Numbered from the stretch's first letter, positions 16,739 to 25,613 are shown. The stretch: 46,380 nt of DNA from Erysipelotrichaceae bacterium (GCA_012523895.1 JAAYSZ010000012.1:1-46380); one strand, 5' to 3'. The notes: generated from the sequence alone by a model not told the origin. Made by a program: numbers and translations.

Positions 16739-17462
16739 ATTATACATCAAAGAAGCATTATTTAGCGCTTCTAAGAAAATTTCGATGGATAGTGAAGTTG
16801 CAAAAAACACTTTATTAACTGCTTTATCAAGCGCAAATATGAGTACAAATGTAGCATTTACACCTGTAATTGGTGCTGCAGTTTTAGCAAGGCCAAAATT
16901 TAATGGAACAAACATAGCTGCAACTACAGCTGCAGGAGTTACTGTACTTGCAGTAGGTGCTATAAATCCTACAATTAATAGAATTGATTATTTAAATGAT
17001 ATTACAAACAAACCTGTTGAGTTAGTAGTTGAACTTTCTACAAATTCTGGAGTAGAAGAAGTTTATGCTCAAAATGAATCGGGTGTAAAATATTATGGGT
17101 ATTTAAATAATGGTGATTATGTAATTAATATTATAGATAATGGAACTTATAAAGTTGAGGTTGTAAGTGATGTTGGAGTAAAAAACAGTAAACAGATTAC
17201 AATTTCAAATATTGATAAATATGGACCTACAATATCTACTTATAGTTTTGATGGAAGTTTATTAGAAATTACTTATACTGATGAAATGAGCAATATTGAT
17301 ATTAATAGTGCTTATGGATTAGTGAATGGTAGTAAGGTTAGTCCAATAAGTATTGATAAATCTTCTAATACAGTTGTATATGAATTAAATGAAGCTTCCA
17401 TAAATGTATTTGTTTATGATGAATTAGGGAATGAATCTAACTATTTTATAGAAAAGAAATAA
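16728..17462 (+). CDS. Putative membrane anti-sigma partner with Ig-like exterior domain
   Basis: This is a 244-residue protein whose start at 16728 follows AAAGGAGG and overlaps the sigma stop. Residues 1-45 could be the cytoplasmic sigma-binding part. One moderately hydrophobic segment (about 60-80, AATTAAGVTVLAVGAI) may cross the membrane. Residues about 95-244 are beta-rich, Thr/Ser/Asn-rich and resemble bacterial Ig-like folds (GTYKVEVVSDVGVKN). It lacks the His-Cys-Cys motif of zinc anti-sigma factors. Assignment as an anti-sigma factor rests on gene order and overlap only. No ATG 24 bases upstream is needed, since the Shine-Dalgarno decides the start. Confidence 0.6.
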   Translation: MRDELYIKEALFSASKKISMDSEVAKNTLLTALSSANMSTNVAFTPVIGAAVLARPKFNGTNIAATTAAGVTVLAVGAINPTINRIDYLNDITNKPVELVVELSTNSGVEEVYAQNESGVKYYGYLNNGDYVINIIDNGTYKVEVVSDVGVKNSKQITISNIDKYGPTISTYSFDGSLLEITYTDEMSNIDINSAYGLVNGSKVSPISIDKSSNTVVYELNEASINVFVYDELGNESNYFIEKK

Positions 17463-17601
17463 GAAATATTAAAACTTTCACAAATCTTACACATTTCTTT
17501 CATTTAAATAACACAAGTATTATATATACTATAGTTAATCAAATTGGTAGAGTTTGATTTAGATTTCTTTCCCCCGTTTATGGATTATTTGTCCAATAAA
17601 A

Positions 17602-17633
17602 AAAGAGATGCGCCTGGTAAACGCGTCTTTTTT
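17602..17633. terminator. Bidirectional terminator between the sigma operon and CobW genes
   Basis: AGATGCG (17606-17612) pairs with CGCGTCT (17622-17628) with one G-T wobble, flanked by an A-run and a T-run. It ends the plus-strand sigma operon and the minus-strand CobW pair. The 3' arm overlaps the stop codon at 17632. A smaller hairpin (TTATGGA with TCCAATAA) precedes it. Confidence 0.8.
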
Positions 17634-18573
17634 AATTGAAATTAACTAATTCATATTTTGGTTTAGGATATGTTTTTACATTTTTTGCATAAATAACTAG
17701 TGTATAAGAACCATTTGATAATTCTGTTTTTCTTAAGGTTCCTAATACTTCATACCAATTATTTAATATCATTTGATCAACATTTACTCCTGTAATAGGA
17801 ATGCTTATTGGTACCATATCATCAGCACAACATACCATTGCAAGTCTTCCTAAAACAAAGGAATGATTTAAATTGGGAATTCTTTCTAGAAATATACCTC
17901 TTATGATAATATCTTTTTCATCATATTTATTCATATTTTCAATTGCATCCATATACCAAATACCATAATCATCATCACTTATGTTTATTACATCTAAGTT
18001 AGTATCAAATGGTAAATCTTCCATTGTATATTCTTCTGCTTGTCCATTTTTATTCATATAAATAATTTGAGCTTCTCTATTAACAACTTTTACATTGTTT
18101 CTTAGTTGTGTTTTAGAAATTGAATCATCTACTCTATTGAAAATAATAGCACCTGAGTATCTTGTAATTTCAAACATATAAGGTTTCATATTATTTACAT
18201 ATGTAAAAAAAGTAGAAGCATCTATAGTTGTAAGGATTTGTATAATAATCCATTTATCAAACATTTCTCTTGTAAGAAGTTCACTTACAGTTTGCATACC
18301 ATTAAATTCAATAAAGATTTGTTTAGGGTTATATATTTCATGAAGTTGTTTCATTAATTCTAAAGTTAAATCAACTGATGAATCTAATTGAATTAAAGAA
18401 GAATTGTATTTTTCTAACCAATCATCTTCAAATTCTACTTCACCTTCTTCAAATTGAATTATTAAAGTACTATCTTTATCCTTACTAAAATCATGGCCTT
18501 CTAAAGTTTCTTTTATTAATGTAGTTTTTCCACTATCTAAAAATCCAGTTATTAAATATATAGGTACTTTCAT
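17632..18573 (-). CDS. CobW/G3E GTPase fused to a DUF1980 (YcgQ-like) domain
   Basis: Residues about 1-185 form a G3E-family P-loop GTPase: Walker A GFLDSGKTT near residue 10, Walker B-like IFIEFNGM near residue 92, and FNRVD in the guanine-recognition position. It lacks the GCICC metal motif of its neighbour. Residues about 215-313 match DUF1980/TIGR03943 (SFVLGRLAMVCCADDMVP, then a beta-rich end), usually found beside a DUF318 permease. The likely function is metal delivery, probably zinc, working with the upstream CobW protein. This is inferred from family and coupling (ATGA overlap). No permease gene is in the window. Confidence 0.82.
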   Translation of the reverse strand: MKVPIYLITGFLDSGKTTLIKETLEGHDFSKDKDSTLIIQFEEGEVEFEDDWLEKYNSSLIQLDSSVDLTLELMKQLHEIYNPKQIFIEFNGMQTVSELLTREMFDKWIIIQILTTIDASTFFTYVNNMKPYMFEITRYSGAIIFNRVDDSISKTQLRNNVKVVNREAQIIYMNKNGQAEEYTMEDLPFDTNLDVINISDDDYGIWYMDAIENMNKYDEKDIIIRGIFLERIPNLNHSFVLGRLAMVCCADDMVPISIPITGVNVDQMILNNWYEVLGTLRKTELSNGSYTLVIYAKNVKTYPKPKYELVNFN

Positions 18574-19496
18574 AGCTTAAATACCTTTTTTATTTTTTCT
18601 TTATTTAAATCTTTAAGTCCAATTACACTGATTAAACCTGTATAGTTAGGACTTCCTTTTCTAATATTAATTTCATTTGGTACATAGTCAAAAAACAACC
18701 AGTTATCACTTTCATCTAAAACCATACCTTTAACTCTTAATATATTTTCATCTAAATTAGATAAAATATCATATAGTTCTTCTTTAGAATATTTATTTAT
18801 GGTTTCATATCCTAGACTAATAAAAGTATCTTCCGCATGGTCGTGGTGGTCATGATGATGACAGTGATTATGTTTACAATCACAATGATTGTGTGTATGA
18901 ATAATTTCTGTATTTGATTCCATTACATTTAATAAATCATCAGTAGTTAATTTATCCCATGGTGTAGTTACTATTTTAGCATTAGGATTTAACTCTTTTA
19001 TAATATTTATAGATTCTTTAATTTTTTCTTCTTTTGCATTTTGTGTTTTACTTAAAAGAATACAAGATGCTGTTTTTATTTGGTCATTAAAGAAATCTTT
19101 AAAATTTCTTGAATAAATTTTAGCTTTTAAAACATCAACTACTGTTGAATAAATATTAATATCTAAACCTTCTATTTTTTTAACGGCTTTAATAATATCT
19201 GAAAGTTTCCCTACACCAGAGGGTTCAATAATAATTCTATCTGGATTATATGTATCTATTACTTCTTGTAGAGATTTTTCAAAATCACCAACTAAACTAC
19301 AACAAATGCATCCTGAATTCATTTCATTTATTATAATTCCAGAATCTTTTAAAAATCCTCCATCAATTCCAATTTCACCAAATTCATTTTCTATTAAAAC
19401 AACATTTTCTTTATTTAGTTTTTCTTTTAATAATTTTGAAATTAGTGTTGTTTTACCAGCACCTAAAAATCCTGATATAATATCTACTTTTATCAT
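18570..19496 (-). CDS. CobW-family metallochaperone GTPase (COG0523)
   Basis: This is a 308-residue G3E GTPase. Walker A is GFLGAGKTT near residue 8. The metal-binding GCICC motif lies near residue 60 and IIEPSGVGKLSD near residue 88. A His/Cys-rich loop near residues 205-225 (HNHCDCKHNHCHHHDHHDH) suggests zinc or another transition metal as cargo. The C-terminal CobW domain includes LRVKGMVL. Start 19496 follows GAGGT, and the upstream ATG at 19526 is less likely. It is first in a two-gene operon. No Zur box is evident in the short divergent spacer. Confidence 0.9.
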   Translation of the reverse strand: MIKVDIISGFLGAGKTTLISKLLKEKLNKENVVLIENEFGEIGIDGGFLKDSGIIINEMNSGCICCSLVGDFEKSLQEVIDTYNPDRIIIEPSGVGKLSDIIKAVKKIEGLDINIYSTVVDVLKAKIYSRNFKDFFNDQIKTASCILLSKTQNAKEEKIKESINIIKELNPNAKIVTTPWDKLTTDDLLNVMESNTEIIHTHNHCDCKHNHCHHHDHHDHAEDTFISLGYETINKYSKEELYDILSNLDENILRVKGMVLDESDNWLFFDYVPNEINIRKGSPNYTGLISVIGLKDLNKEKIKKVFKL

Positions 19497-19613
19497 ATAA
19501 AGTACCTCTTTCAAACTATTATACAACTTTCTTTCTTATTTTATATTTAATTTACATTTAAAAAAGTAGTGAGAACATGTGTGATAAAGTAATTAATATA
19601 AGAGGTGTTAAAT

Positions 19614-20348
19614 ATGGAAAACACAAATCAAAATACAGTAGTAAAATATTTGATTATCACGTTTTTAATTACTTATGTTTCATGGTTTGGATTATCGCTA
19701 TTAACAAATTTTAATATAATTAGTTCTTCTAACATATTATTTAATATATTACATATATTAGGAGGATTTGGTCCAACAATTGGTGCAATTATGGTATTGT
19801 CTGATAAATCTTTTGAAAACATAAAAAAGTTTATATTTTCTTATAAGAAAAATACAACATGGATATTACTATTTTATTGTTTTATGCAATTATTAATTAT
19901 TGGATTATCTTCTAGCAAAACTAATCCAGAAATACCTTTATTTATGTTAATAGTTATCTTTTTGTTAAGTACATTTATAGGTGGAGGTAATGAAGAATTG
20001 GGATGGCGTGGAATCATGCAGCCTGAACTTGAAAAGAAATTTTCTTATCCAATTGCAACATTTATTACCGGTACTGCTTGGATGTTATGGCATATCCCAC
20101 TTTGGTTTATAGATGGCATGGGTCAACAAAATGTAAATTATTTTGCATATTTTATGTTTGGTATTATTTTAAGTTTTTGGCTTGCGACTATTTATAAGAA
20201 AACTAATAGTGTTTTCTATTGCATGATTTTTCATGGTTTTTCTAATACGGTTTTGAGTTATTTTATGTTAGAAATAAATTTTATATTTATTATAGGATTA
20301 TTTGGTTTACTTATTTTTTCAATTTGGTTTGCGAATAAAAAGGAGTAA
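19614..20348 (+). CDS. CPBP-family intramembrane metalloprotease (CAAX-type)
   Basis: This is an integral membrane protein of 244 residues with about seven hydrophobic segments. The CPBP (Abi) motifs are complete: EELGWRG near residue 126 (Glu-Glu and Arg), the second-motif His in WHIPLWF near residue 162, and FHGFSN near residue 203. Relatives process bacteriocins or act in self-immunity or membrane protein turnover. The substrate here is unknown. ATG 19614 is placed correctly after AGAGGTG. It is followed 9 bases later by an alpha/beta hydrolase and then a small membrane protein, probably one operon. Confidence 0.88.
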   Translation: MENTNQNTVVKYLIITFLITYVSWFGLSLLTNFNIISSSNILFNILHILGGFGPTIGAIMVLSDKSFENIKKFIFSYKKNTTWILLFYCFMQLLIIGLSSSKTNPEIPLFMLIVIFLLSTFIGGGNEELGWRGIMQPELEKKFSYPIATFITGTAWMLWHIPLWFIDGMGQQNVNYFAYFMFGIILSFWLATIYKKTNSVFYCMIFHGFSNTVLSYFMLEINFIFIIGLFGLLIFSIWFANKKE

Positions 20349-20357
20349 TAAAATATT

Positions 20358-21158
20358 ATGAAAGAACAAAAGTTAAAGACAATAGATGGAACTATTTATT
20401 ATTGGATTTCAGATGAATGGAACGATGATAAAAAAACAATTTTCTTTTTTCATGGTTTAACCGCTAATCATAAAATGTTTTATGAACAAATAAATTATTT
20501 TTCGAAAGAGTTTAATATTATTGTTTGGGATGCACCAATGCATGGAAAATCAAAAGAATATAAAAATTTTAATATGGATAAATCAGTGAATATAATATTG
20601 TCAATAATTGATAAATTGAATTTAAAAGAAATTATAGCTGTTGGTCAATCTTTTGGAGGATATTTTGTACAATCACTGATAGGTAAATATAAAGAAAAAG
20701 TATCTTTGTTTGTTTCAATAGGTTCTACTCCTTATGGAATAGATTATTATTCAAAATGGGATTATTTTTGGTTAAAACAAATAGGATGGATAATTAAATG
20801 TTATCCTTATAAAGTACTTAAAAAAACGGTCGCAGAAGGTAGTACTTGTACTGATAAAGGTGAAAGTAATATGATTGAAATGCTAGATGATTATTCTAAA
20901 AATGAATATGTCTTGTTGATGAAAACATATTATGGAGCTTTTATGGATGATAATAAAGATATAGATATATCTTGTCCTGTTTTAATAACTAGAGGTGAAT
21001 TTGATAATGTTGGAAATGTAGTTTCTTATTGTGAAAGTTGGCATGAAAATACAGGATATCCTTATGTAATAATTGAAGATGCTGGTCATAATGCAAATGT
21101 TGATAATCCAGATGAAATGAATAATGTTATTGAAAATTTTATTAATGAGTATATTTAA
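20358..21158 (+). CDS. Alpha/beta hydrolase
   Basis: This is a 266-residue soluble esterase/lipase-like hydrolase. It has an oxyanion segment FFHGLTANH near residue 31, the nucleophile elbow GQSFGGY near residue 95, an acid residue in TRGEFDNVG near residue 215, and the catalytic His in EDAGHNANVD near residue 245. The lid region (residues about 125-200) is large and aromatic. The substrate is not determinable. Co-transcription with the CPBP protease upstream is likely from the 9-base gap. Confidence 0.88.
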   Translation: MKEQKLKTIDGTIYYWISDEWNDDKKTIFFFHGLTANHKMFYEQINYFSKEFNIIVWDAPMHGKSKEYKNFNMDKSVNIILSIIDKLNLKEIIAVGQSFGGYFVQSLIGKYKEKVSLFVSIGSTPYGIDYYSKWDYFWLKQIGWIIKCYPYKVLKKTVAEGSTCTDKGESNMIEMLDDYSKNEYVLLMKTYYGAFMDDNKDIDISCPVLITRGEFDNVGNVVSYCESWHENTGYPYVIIEDAGHNANVDNPDEMNNVIENFINEYI

Positions 21159-21181
21159 AATGATATTGTAAAGGAGTGTTT

Positions 21182-21529
21182 ATGGAAAGAAATATTCGTG
21201 GAATTATTTCTATATTGATTTTGATATTTTCTTTTTTAATATTTAATTATCCGTTGTTTAGTTTACATGGAATGAAGCAATTTCCTTTAATGATTTTTAT
21301 ACTTGCATTTTCAATATCGTTAGTTTCAATATTTTTTAAAAACGATATTGTGCCTGTATTTGCTTCATCAGGTTATGTTGTTGGATTTGAAATTGCTTTA
21401 TTTTTACAAAGTGAAAATTTTGATCCGGGTGGTGGTAAAACAAGTAATTTTTGGATTATTTGGGGATCTATCACTGTAATATTTATTATAGTAGGGATTA
21501 TTGTTTCAAAAATTAAGGAAAGAATATAA
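21182..21529 (+). CDS. Small four-helix membrane protein of unknown function
   Basis: I do not recognise the family. It has 115 residues with four hydrophobic segments (about 6-26, 36-54, 60-78 and 90-112), a charged C-terminus (KIKERI), and a Gly-rich SENFDPGGGKTSN loop before the last helix. ATG 21182 follows AAGGAG (21171-21176). GTG 21176 would overlap that site. It is the third gene in the apparent CPBP operon. Confidence 0.65.
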   Translation: MERNIRGIISILILIFSFLIFNYPLFSLHGMKQFPLMIFILAFSISLVSIFFKNDIVPVFASSGYVVGFEIALFLQSENFDPGGGKTSNFWIIWGSITVIFIIVGIIVSKIKERI

Positions 21530-21566
21530 AAAAGAAACTTATTTGAAAGCTTCTTTTGTGATAATT

Positions 21567-21651
21567 TGGTGCATCAAACAAGAATCGAACTTGCACGGGT
21601 TGCCCCACACGCCCCTCAAGCGTGCGCGTCTACCTATTCCGCCATTGATGC
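21567..21651 (-). tRNA. tRNA-Leu(GAG)
   Basis: On the minus strand this is an 85-nt type II tRNA. The acceptor arms GCATCAA and TTGATGC pair perfectly, the discriminator is A and CCA is encoded. The D arm contains the Leu-type GCGGAATAGGTAGACGC. The anticodon loop TTGAGGG (anticodon at plus 21615-21617) gives GAG, reading CUC/CUU. A variable arm (TGGGGCAACCC) and a TTCGATT loop follow. It is a single gene between convergent protein genes. Confidence 0.97.
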
Positions 21652-21696
21652 AGTAGCTTAATTATAATCTTAAGAAAATTAAGTGTCAAAATCTTG

Positions 21697-21714
21697 TATA
21701 ATAATTACTGTATG
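21697..21714 (+). promoter_or_regulatory. Leaderless-type -10 box and start of dacA
   Basis: TATAAT at 21697-21702 is followed 9 bases later by the dacA ATG (21712). No ribosome binding site exists between them or just upstream. Transcription should begin within about 0-3 bases of the ATG. The -35 is poor. Confidence 0.55.
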
Positions 21715-23028
21715 AAAAAGATTATTAGATTGATTATATTAATATTTATATTTACAAATATCAATATTGTTTATGGAGAAGAAGTAAATTATCCGCCAGA
21801 AGAAAAGCCTGATATTTCTAGTGATTATGTATATATGTATGATTTAAATACAGGTCAAATATTATGGGATATAGGATCTGATGAAGTGATTTTTCCTGCT
21901 TCTCTTACAAAAATGATGACTTTAATTGTTGCTATTGAAAATATTGATGATTTTAATAATACAGTTTTAATCACTGAAGAAATGCTTGCTGGTTTAAAAG
22001 AAGCAAGAGCGGCCCGTGCTGGTTTTGATGTGGGAGATGAACCTTTATTAAAGGATATATTGTATGGGATAATGCTTCCTAGTGGAGCTGATTGTACTAA
22101 TGCGGCTGCTGTTTATGTAAGTGGAAGTATTGAAGCATATGTTGATTTAATGAATCAAAAAGCTAAAGAATTAGGTATGAATCAAACTCATTTTGTAAAT
22201 GTGACAGGCTTGCATAATGATAATCATGTATCTTCTTTAAAAGATATGGCAAAGTTATTAGAATATTGTTTGAAAAATGAAACATTTGTAGAGATTTTTT
22301 CATCGAGAGAACATCAAGCAATTACTACTTTAAATTATCCAGAAGAAGGTTTAAAAATGGAATCAAATGTATTTAATTATATTAATAATGATGATCCAGA
22401 AGCTAAATATAATGTATATATAGATGGTTTTATTGGTGGGAAAAGTGGATATACAACTTCTGCTAGGTATTGTCTTGCATCAACTGCTATACATAATGAT
22501 ATTCAATATGTTTTAATTACAGCTCACTCTTGGATTGAAAGAGTTATTCCTAGTCATATTTTAGATGCAGGGTTTATATACAATTATTATTTTGATAATT
22601 TTGAAAATAAAACTGTTTATTTAAAAGATGAAATTATACAAACTATTCCTGTTTATTATAATTTTTTTAATAAAGAAATAGATATTTTATCTAATGATGA
22701 TATTAAGATGATATTACCTAATGATGAAAATTTACACATAGAAATTGATTTGCCTGATGAAATATTTGCGCCAATTAATCAAGGAGATATTGTTGGTAAT
22801 ATTAAGGTTTATTCATATGATAATTTAATGTATGAAAGTGAATTATATTCTAATGAGACAATAAAAAAATCAATAATTGCATTTATAATAACTAATATTT
22901 ATTGGTTTGTGATTGAATATAAAATAGAGATAATTATACTTTTAGTAGTATTAATAATTTTAGTAATATATCTTAAATTGAGATATGAAGTTAAAGTAAA
23001 TAAAAGAAAATTTAAGAAAAGAAAGTGA
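21712..23028 (+). CDS. dacA: D-alanyl-D-alanine carboxypeptidase (peptidase S11)
   Basis: This penicillin-binding protein trims the terminal D-Ala of peptidoglycan stems. It has 438 residues with a signal peptide at 1-22 (KKIIRLIILIFIFTNINIVYG). The SxxK motif (ASLTKM) lies near residue 63, the second motif (LPSGADCTN) near residue 122, and the KTG-equivalent GGKSGYT near residue 243. In the second motif SGA stands where SxN is usual, a variant I know from other gut Firmicutes. A C-terminal beta domain is followed by a membrane anchor (about 395-425) and a basic tail. ATG 21712 is preferred over TTG 21694 because it begins the signal peptide. Confidence 0.92.
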   Translation: MKKIIRLIILIFIFTNINIVYGEEVNYPPEEKPDISSDYVYMYDLNTGQILWDIGSDEVIFPASLTKMMTLIVAIENIDDFNNTVLITEEMLAGLKEARAARAGFDVGDEPLLKDILYGIMLPSGADCTNAAAVYVSGSIEAYVDLMNQKAKELGMNQTHFVNVTGLHNDNHVSSLKDMAKLLEYCLKNETFVEIFSSREHQAITTLNYPEEGLKMESNVFNYINNDDPEAKYNVYIDGFIGGKSGYTTSARYCLASTAIHNDIQYVLITAHSWIERVIPSHILDAGFIYNYYFDNFENKTVYLKDEIIQTIPVYYNFFNKEIDILSNDDIKMILPNDENLHIEIDLPDEIFAPINQGDIVGNIKVYSYDNLMYESELYSNETIKKSIIAFIITNIYWFVIEYKIEIIILLVVLIILVIYLKLRYEVKVNKRKFKKRK

Positions 23029-23034
23029 GTTATA

Positions 23035-23063
23035 TTGTTTTGTTTAAATAATGGGAGTATAAT
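23035..23063 (+). promoter_or_regulatory. SigA-type promoter of typA
   Basis: TTGTTT (23035-23040) and TATAAT (23058-23063) are separated by exactly 17 bases. The transcript would carry a short leader containing AAAGGAGAG before the typA ATG. Confidence 0.75.
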
Positions 23064-23088
23064 TCAAAAGTTGTAAAGGAGAGTAACT

Positions 23089-24906
23089 ATGGATTATAAA
23101 AAAATTATAAACATTGCAGTTATTGCTCATGTTGATGCTGGGAAATCAACACTTGTAAATGCATTTTTAAAACAAAGTCATGTTTTTAAGGATAATGAAA
23201 CAGTGGTAGATTGTGTTATGGATAGTAATGATCTTGAAAGAGAAAGAGGAATTACTATTTATTCTAAAAACTGTTCTGTAACATATAAAGATTACAAAAT
23301 TAATATTGTTGATACTCCTGGCCATGCGGATTTTTCTAGTGAGGTTGAAAGAATAATAAAAACTGTTGATACAGTTATTTTACTTGTAGACTCTAGTGAA
23401 GGACCTATGCCTCAAACTAGATTTGTGTTAAAAAAATCTTTAGAAATAGGATTAAGACCTATTTTATTAATTAATAAAATTGATAAAAAAGATCAAAGAG
23501 CAATTGAAGTAATTGATGAAGTATATGATTTATTTCTTGAGCTAGATGCAACTGATGAACAGTTGGATTTTCCTATATTATATGGTATTGCAAGAGAAGG
23601 TATTGTTAGATATGAAATGGATGATACAAATAATGATATAGTTCCATTATTTGAAACAATTTTATCTCATGTAAAACCTTTCCCAAATTTAATTGAAGAG
23701 CCTATTTTAATGCAGGTTTCAGCTTTAGCTTATGATGATTATATTGGAAGGCTTGGAATAGGTAGAATTTATTCTGGGGTATTAAAAGAAGGTACTACAT
23801 ATACTATTTGTGATAGTGATCAAAAAAATAAAAAGGCAAAAGTTAATCAAGTTTTTGTATATAAAGGATTAAGCAGAGTTTCTGTATCTGAAGCACAATG
23901 TGGTGAAATTGTAGTAATTTCTGGAATAGCTGATATTTCTATTGGTGATACAGTATGTGGTGTTGATGTTTTAACTCCTATGCCTATGTTGTCAATTGAA
24001 GAACCTACATTATCAATGAATTTTATGGTTAATACTTCTCCTTTTGCGGGTCAATCTGGAAAGTATGTTACAAGTAGAAATATAAAAGAAAGACTTGAAA
24101 AGGAATTAGAAGTGAATGTTGGTTTAAAAGTTGAAAAAACCTCTTCTACTGATAGTTTTAAGGTTTCAGGAAGAGGAGAACTTCATTTAACTATTCTTTT
24201 AGAAAATATGAGAAGAGAAGGATATGAAGTTGCAGTAAGTAAACCAGAGGTTATTTATAAAAAGATAAAGGGAGAATTAAATGAGCCTATAGAAGAGGTT
24301 ATATGTTTTGTACCAAATGAATATTCTGGGGCTATAATAGCTGAATTAAATCAAAGAAAAGGTGTTATGGTTAATATTGGTGATGAAGGTTTATATTCTA
24401 GAATAGAATATTTAGTACCTACTAGATGTTTATTAGGATATAGATCAAAATTTATAAATGATACTCGTGGAGAAGGAAATATGGTAAGAAAATTTCATGG
24501 GTATGAACCATATAAAGGTGATATGGTACAAAGAGAAAATGGAGTACTTATTTCTACTGAAAATGGTAATGCGATGACATATGCATTATGGAATATTCAA
24601 GAAAGAGGGCAATTATTTATAACACCTTCAACACCAGTATATGTTGGAATGATTATAGGAATGTCTTCTAGAAATTTGGATATGGATGTAAATCCAATTA
24701 AAAATAAAAAGTTGACCGCAATAAGGTCAACTGGAAATGATGATGCGATGAAACTTGTTCCTGCTAGGATATTTAGTTTAGAAGAAGCTATTGAATTTAT
24801 TAAGGATGATGAACTAGTAGAAATAACACCTACAGATATAAGATTAAGAAAAAAATATTTAACAATTGCTGAAAGAAAACAACATTTTAAAGAAATACAA
24901 AAATAA
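23089..24906 (+). CDS. typA: Translational GTPase BipA/TypA
   Basis: This is an EF-G-like ribosome-binding GTPase involved in 50S assembly and stress adaptation. It has 605 residues, the family length. G1 is AHVDAGKST, switch I carries ERERGITI, G3 is DTPGHADF and G4 is NKIDK. Domain II follows (about 205-300), then EF-G III/V-like domains and the BipA-specific C-terminal domain (GNAMTYALWNIQERGQLF). It has its own promoter and appears monocistronic. Confidence 0.97.
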   Translation: MDYKKIINIAVIAHVDAGKSTLVNAFLKQSHVFKDNETVVDCVMDSNDLERERGITIYSKNCSVTYKDYKINIVDTPGHADFSSEVERIIKTVDTVILLVDSSEGPMPQTRFVLKKSLEIGLRPILLINKIDKKDQRAIEVIDEVYDLFLELDATDEQLDFPILYGIAREGIVRYEMDDTNNDIVPLFETILSHVKPFPNLIEEPILMQVSALAYDDYIGRLGIGRIYSGVLKEGTTYTICDSDQKNKKAKVNQVFVYKGLSRVSVSEAQCGEIVVISGIADISIGDTVCGVDVLTPMPMLSIEEPTLSMNFMVNTSPFAGQSGKYVTSRNIKERLEKELEVNVGLKVEKTSSTDSFKVSGRGELHLTILLENMRREGYEVAVSKPEVIYKKIKGELNEPIEEVICFVPNEYSGAIIAELNQRKGVMVNIGDEGLYSRIEYLVPTRCLLGYRSKFINDTRGEGNMVRKFHGYEPYKGDMVQRENGVLISTENGNAMTYALWNIQERGQLFITPSTPVYVGMIIGMSSRNLDMDVNPIKNKKLTAIRSTGNDDAMKLVPARIFSLEEAIEFIKDDELVEITPTDIRLRKKYLTIAERKQHFKEIQK

Positions 24907-24909
24907 AAA

Positions 24910-24931
24910 AAGACCTCAAATTTGAAGTCTT
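24910..24931. other. Hairpin after typA
   Basis: AAGAC and GTCTT enclose a near-palindrome (CTCAAATTTGAA, one C-A mismatch). The seven-base A-run lies upstream on the plus strand, so the T-tract is on the minus strand. As a plus-strand terminator for typA it would be weak. As a minus-strand terminator it would be good, but no minus-strand gene feeds it. Confidence 0.5.
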
Positions 24932-25247
24932 GAACATGTTCCCTAAATATAATTATATAACATTAAAATATAAAATAATAGACCTATCTTTTTAGATTTT
25001 ATATTGTATATTATAAGTACAAGGAAGAAGTACACAAATAATATATACCAAAAATAATTAATGTTTTTCATTGTCGACATTAAGTGGATTAGTAATATTA
25101 TAAAGATAATATAATTCATATAATTTGTTATCTATCAATAATATTACAATTTGATGACTTCTTCGAAAACAATAAAAAAGATTAAAATTAGCTGATGTGA
25201 AATAGGTTAATTTTAAGAAGACACGTTCTTCAAGGAGGTTAAATAGA

Positions 25248-25283
25248 ATGGAACCTGGAAGTTTAGGAGAAATAAATAAGTGA
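25248..25283 (+). CDS. Possible 11-codon peptide inside the ncRNA
   Basis: AAGGAGG at 25232-25238, a full Shine-Dalgarno sequence, is followed after 9 bases by ATG and the frame MEPGSLGEINK, ending TGA. The last codons run into the 12-bp hairpin at 25269-25298, so translation would disturb that structure. It may be a leader peptide, or the motif may be purely structural. Confidence 0.3.
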   Translation: MEPGSLGEINK

Positions 25284-25573
25284 TTGCTTATTTATTTCAG
25301 ATGATATATTTGTTCGAAATACAACTAGTGTTATTCGGTTTGTTTGCTGATGGGAGAAAGGTTAGTAATATATAACATATAATAATAGGGCGCAATCAGA
25401 AACAATATATATACAGTTAAGATTCAAGTAATCGAACATAAAAAAAGACAATTTAATAAGAATGATCTAAAAATTATCGTATTCAATAGGTGATCTAGTT
25501 GTAAAATAATAATAAATTACAGACGAAAATGAGACAAAAAAATACGATAATGAAGGGATCATATCGATATAAA

Positions 25574-25613
25574 GGGAGACTCGCAAAAAAAAGTGAGTCT
25601 CTCAATTTTTTTT
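25574..25613 (+). terminator. Strong intrinsic terminator of the ncRNA
   Basis: GGGAGACTCGC (25574-25584) and GTGAGTCTCTC (25593-25603) form an 11-bp stem with two G-T wobbles and an A8 loop, followed by AA and eight T residues. An overlapping alternative hairpin (CTCTCAA 25599-25605 with TTGAGAG 25612-25618) shares its 3' arm. Confidence 0.9.

Larger units (their letters stand above)
25020..25613 (+). ncRNA. Candidate large structured noncoding RNA (~590 nt)
   Basis: Bases 24907-25682 contain no protein gene of normal size. Within them I find perfect or near-perfect helices: 25092-25100 with 25139-25147 (9 bp, with inner 25104-25109/25128-25133); 25182-25190 with 25208-25216 (9 bp); 25269-25280 with 25287-25298 (12 bp, 6-nt loop); 25311-25317 with 25432-25438 (7 bp, long range); 25342-25351 with 25395-25403 (9 bp, one bulge); 25462-25467 with 25557-25562; and 25473-25483 with 25541-25551 (11 bp, long range). 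A strong terminator closes the unit. A weak promoter (TATAAG at 25012-25017) would start it near 25020. Size and complexity suit the OLE, GOLLD, HEARO or ROOL classes, but I cannot assign one. The direction is taken from the terminator. Confidence 0.65.

Noticed and set aside
17463..17601. Separate small RNA gene after the sigma operon
   Set aside because: Only short hairpins and an ambiguous TATACT-like box are visible, so it is better explained as a 3' untranslated region.
24932..24941. GAACATGTTC as a LexA/SOS box
   Set aside because: The half-sites are 2 bases apart, while Gram-positive SOS boxes need four (GAAC-N4-GTTC).
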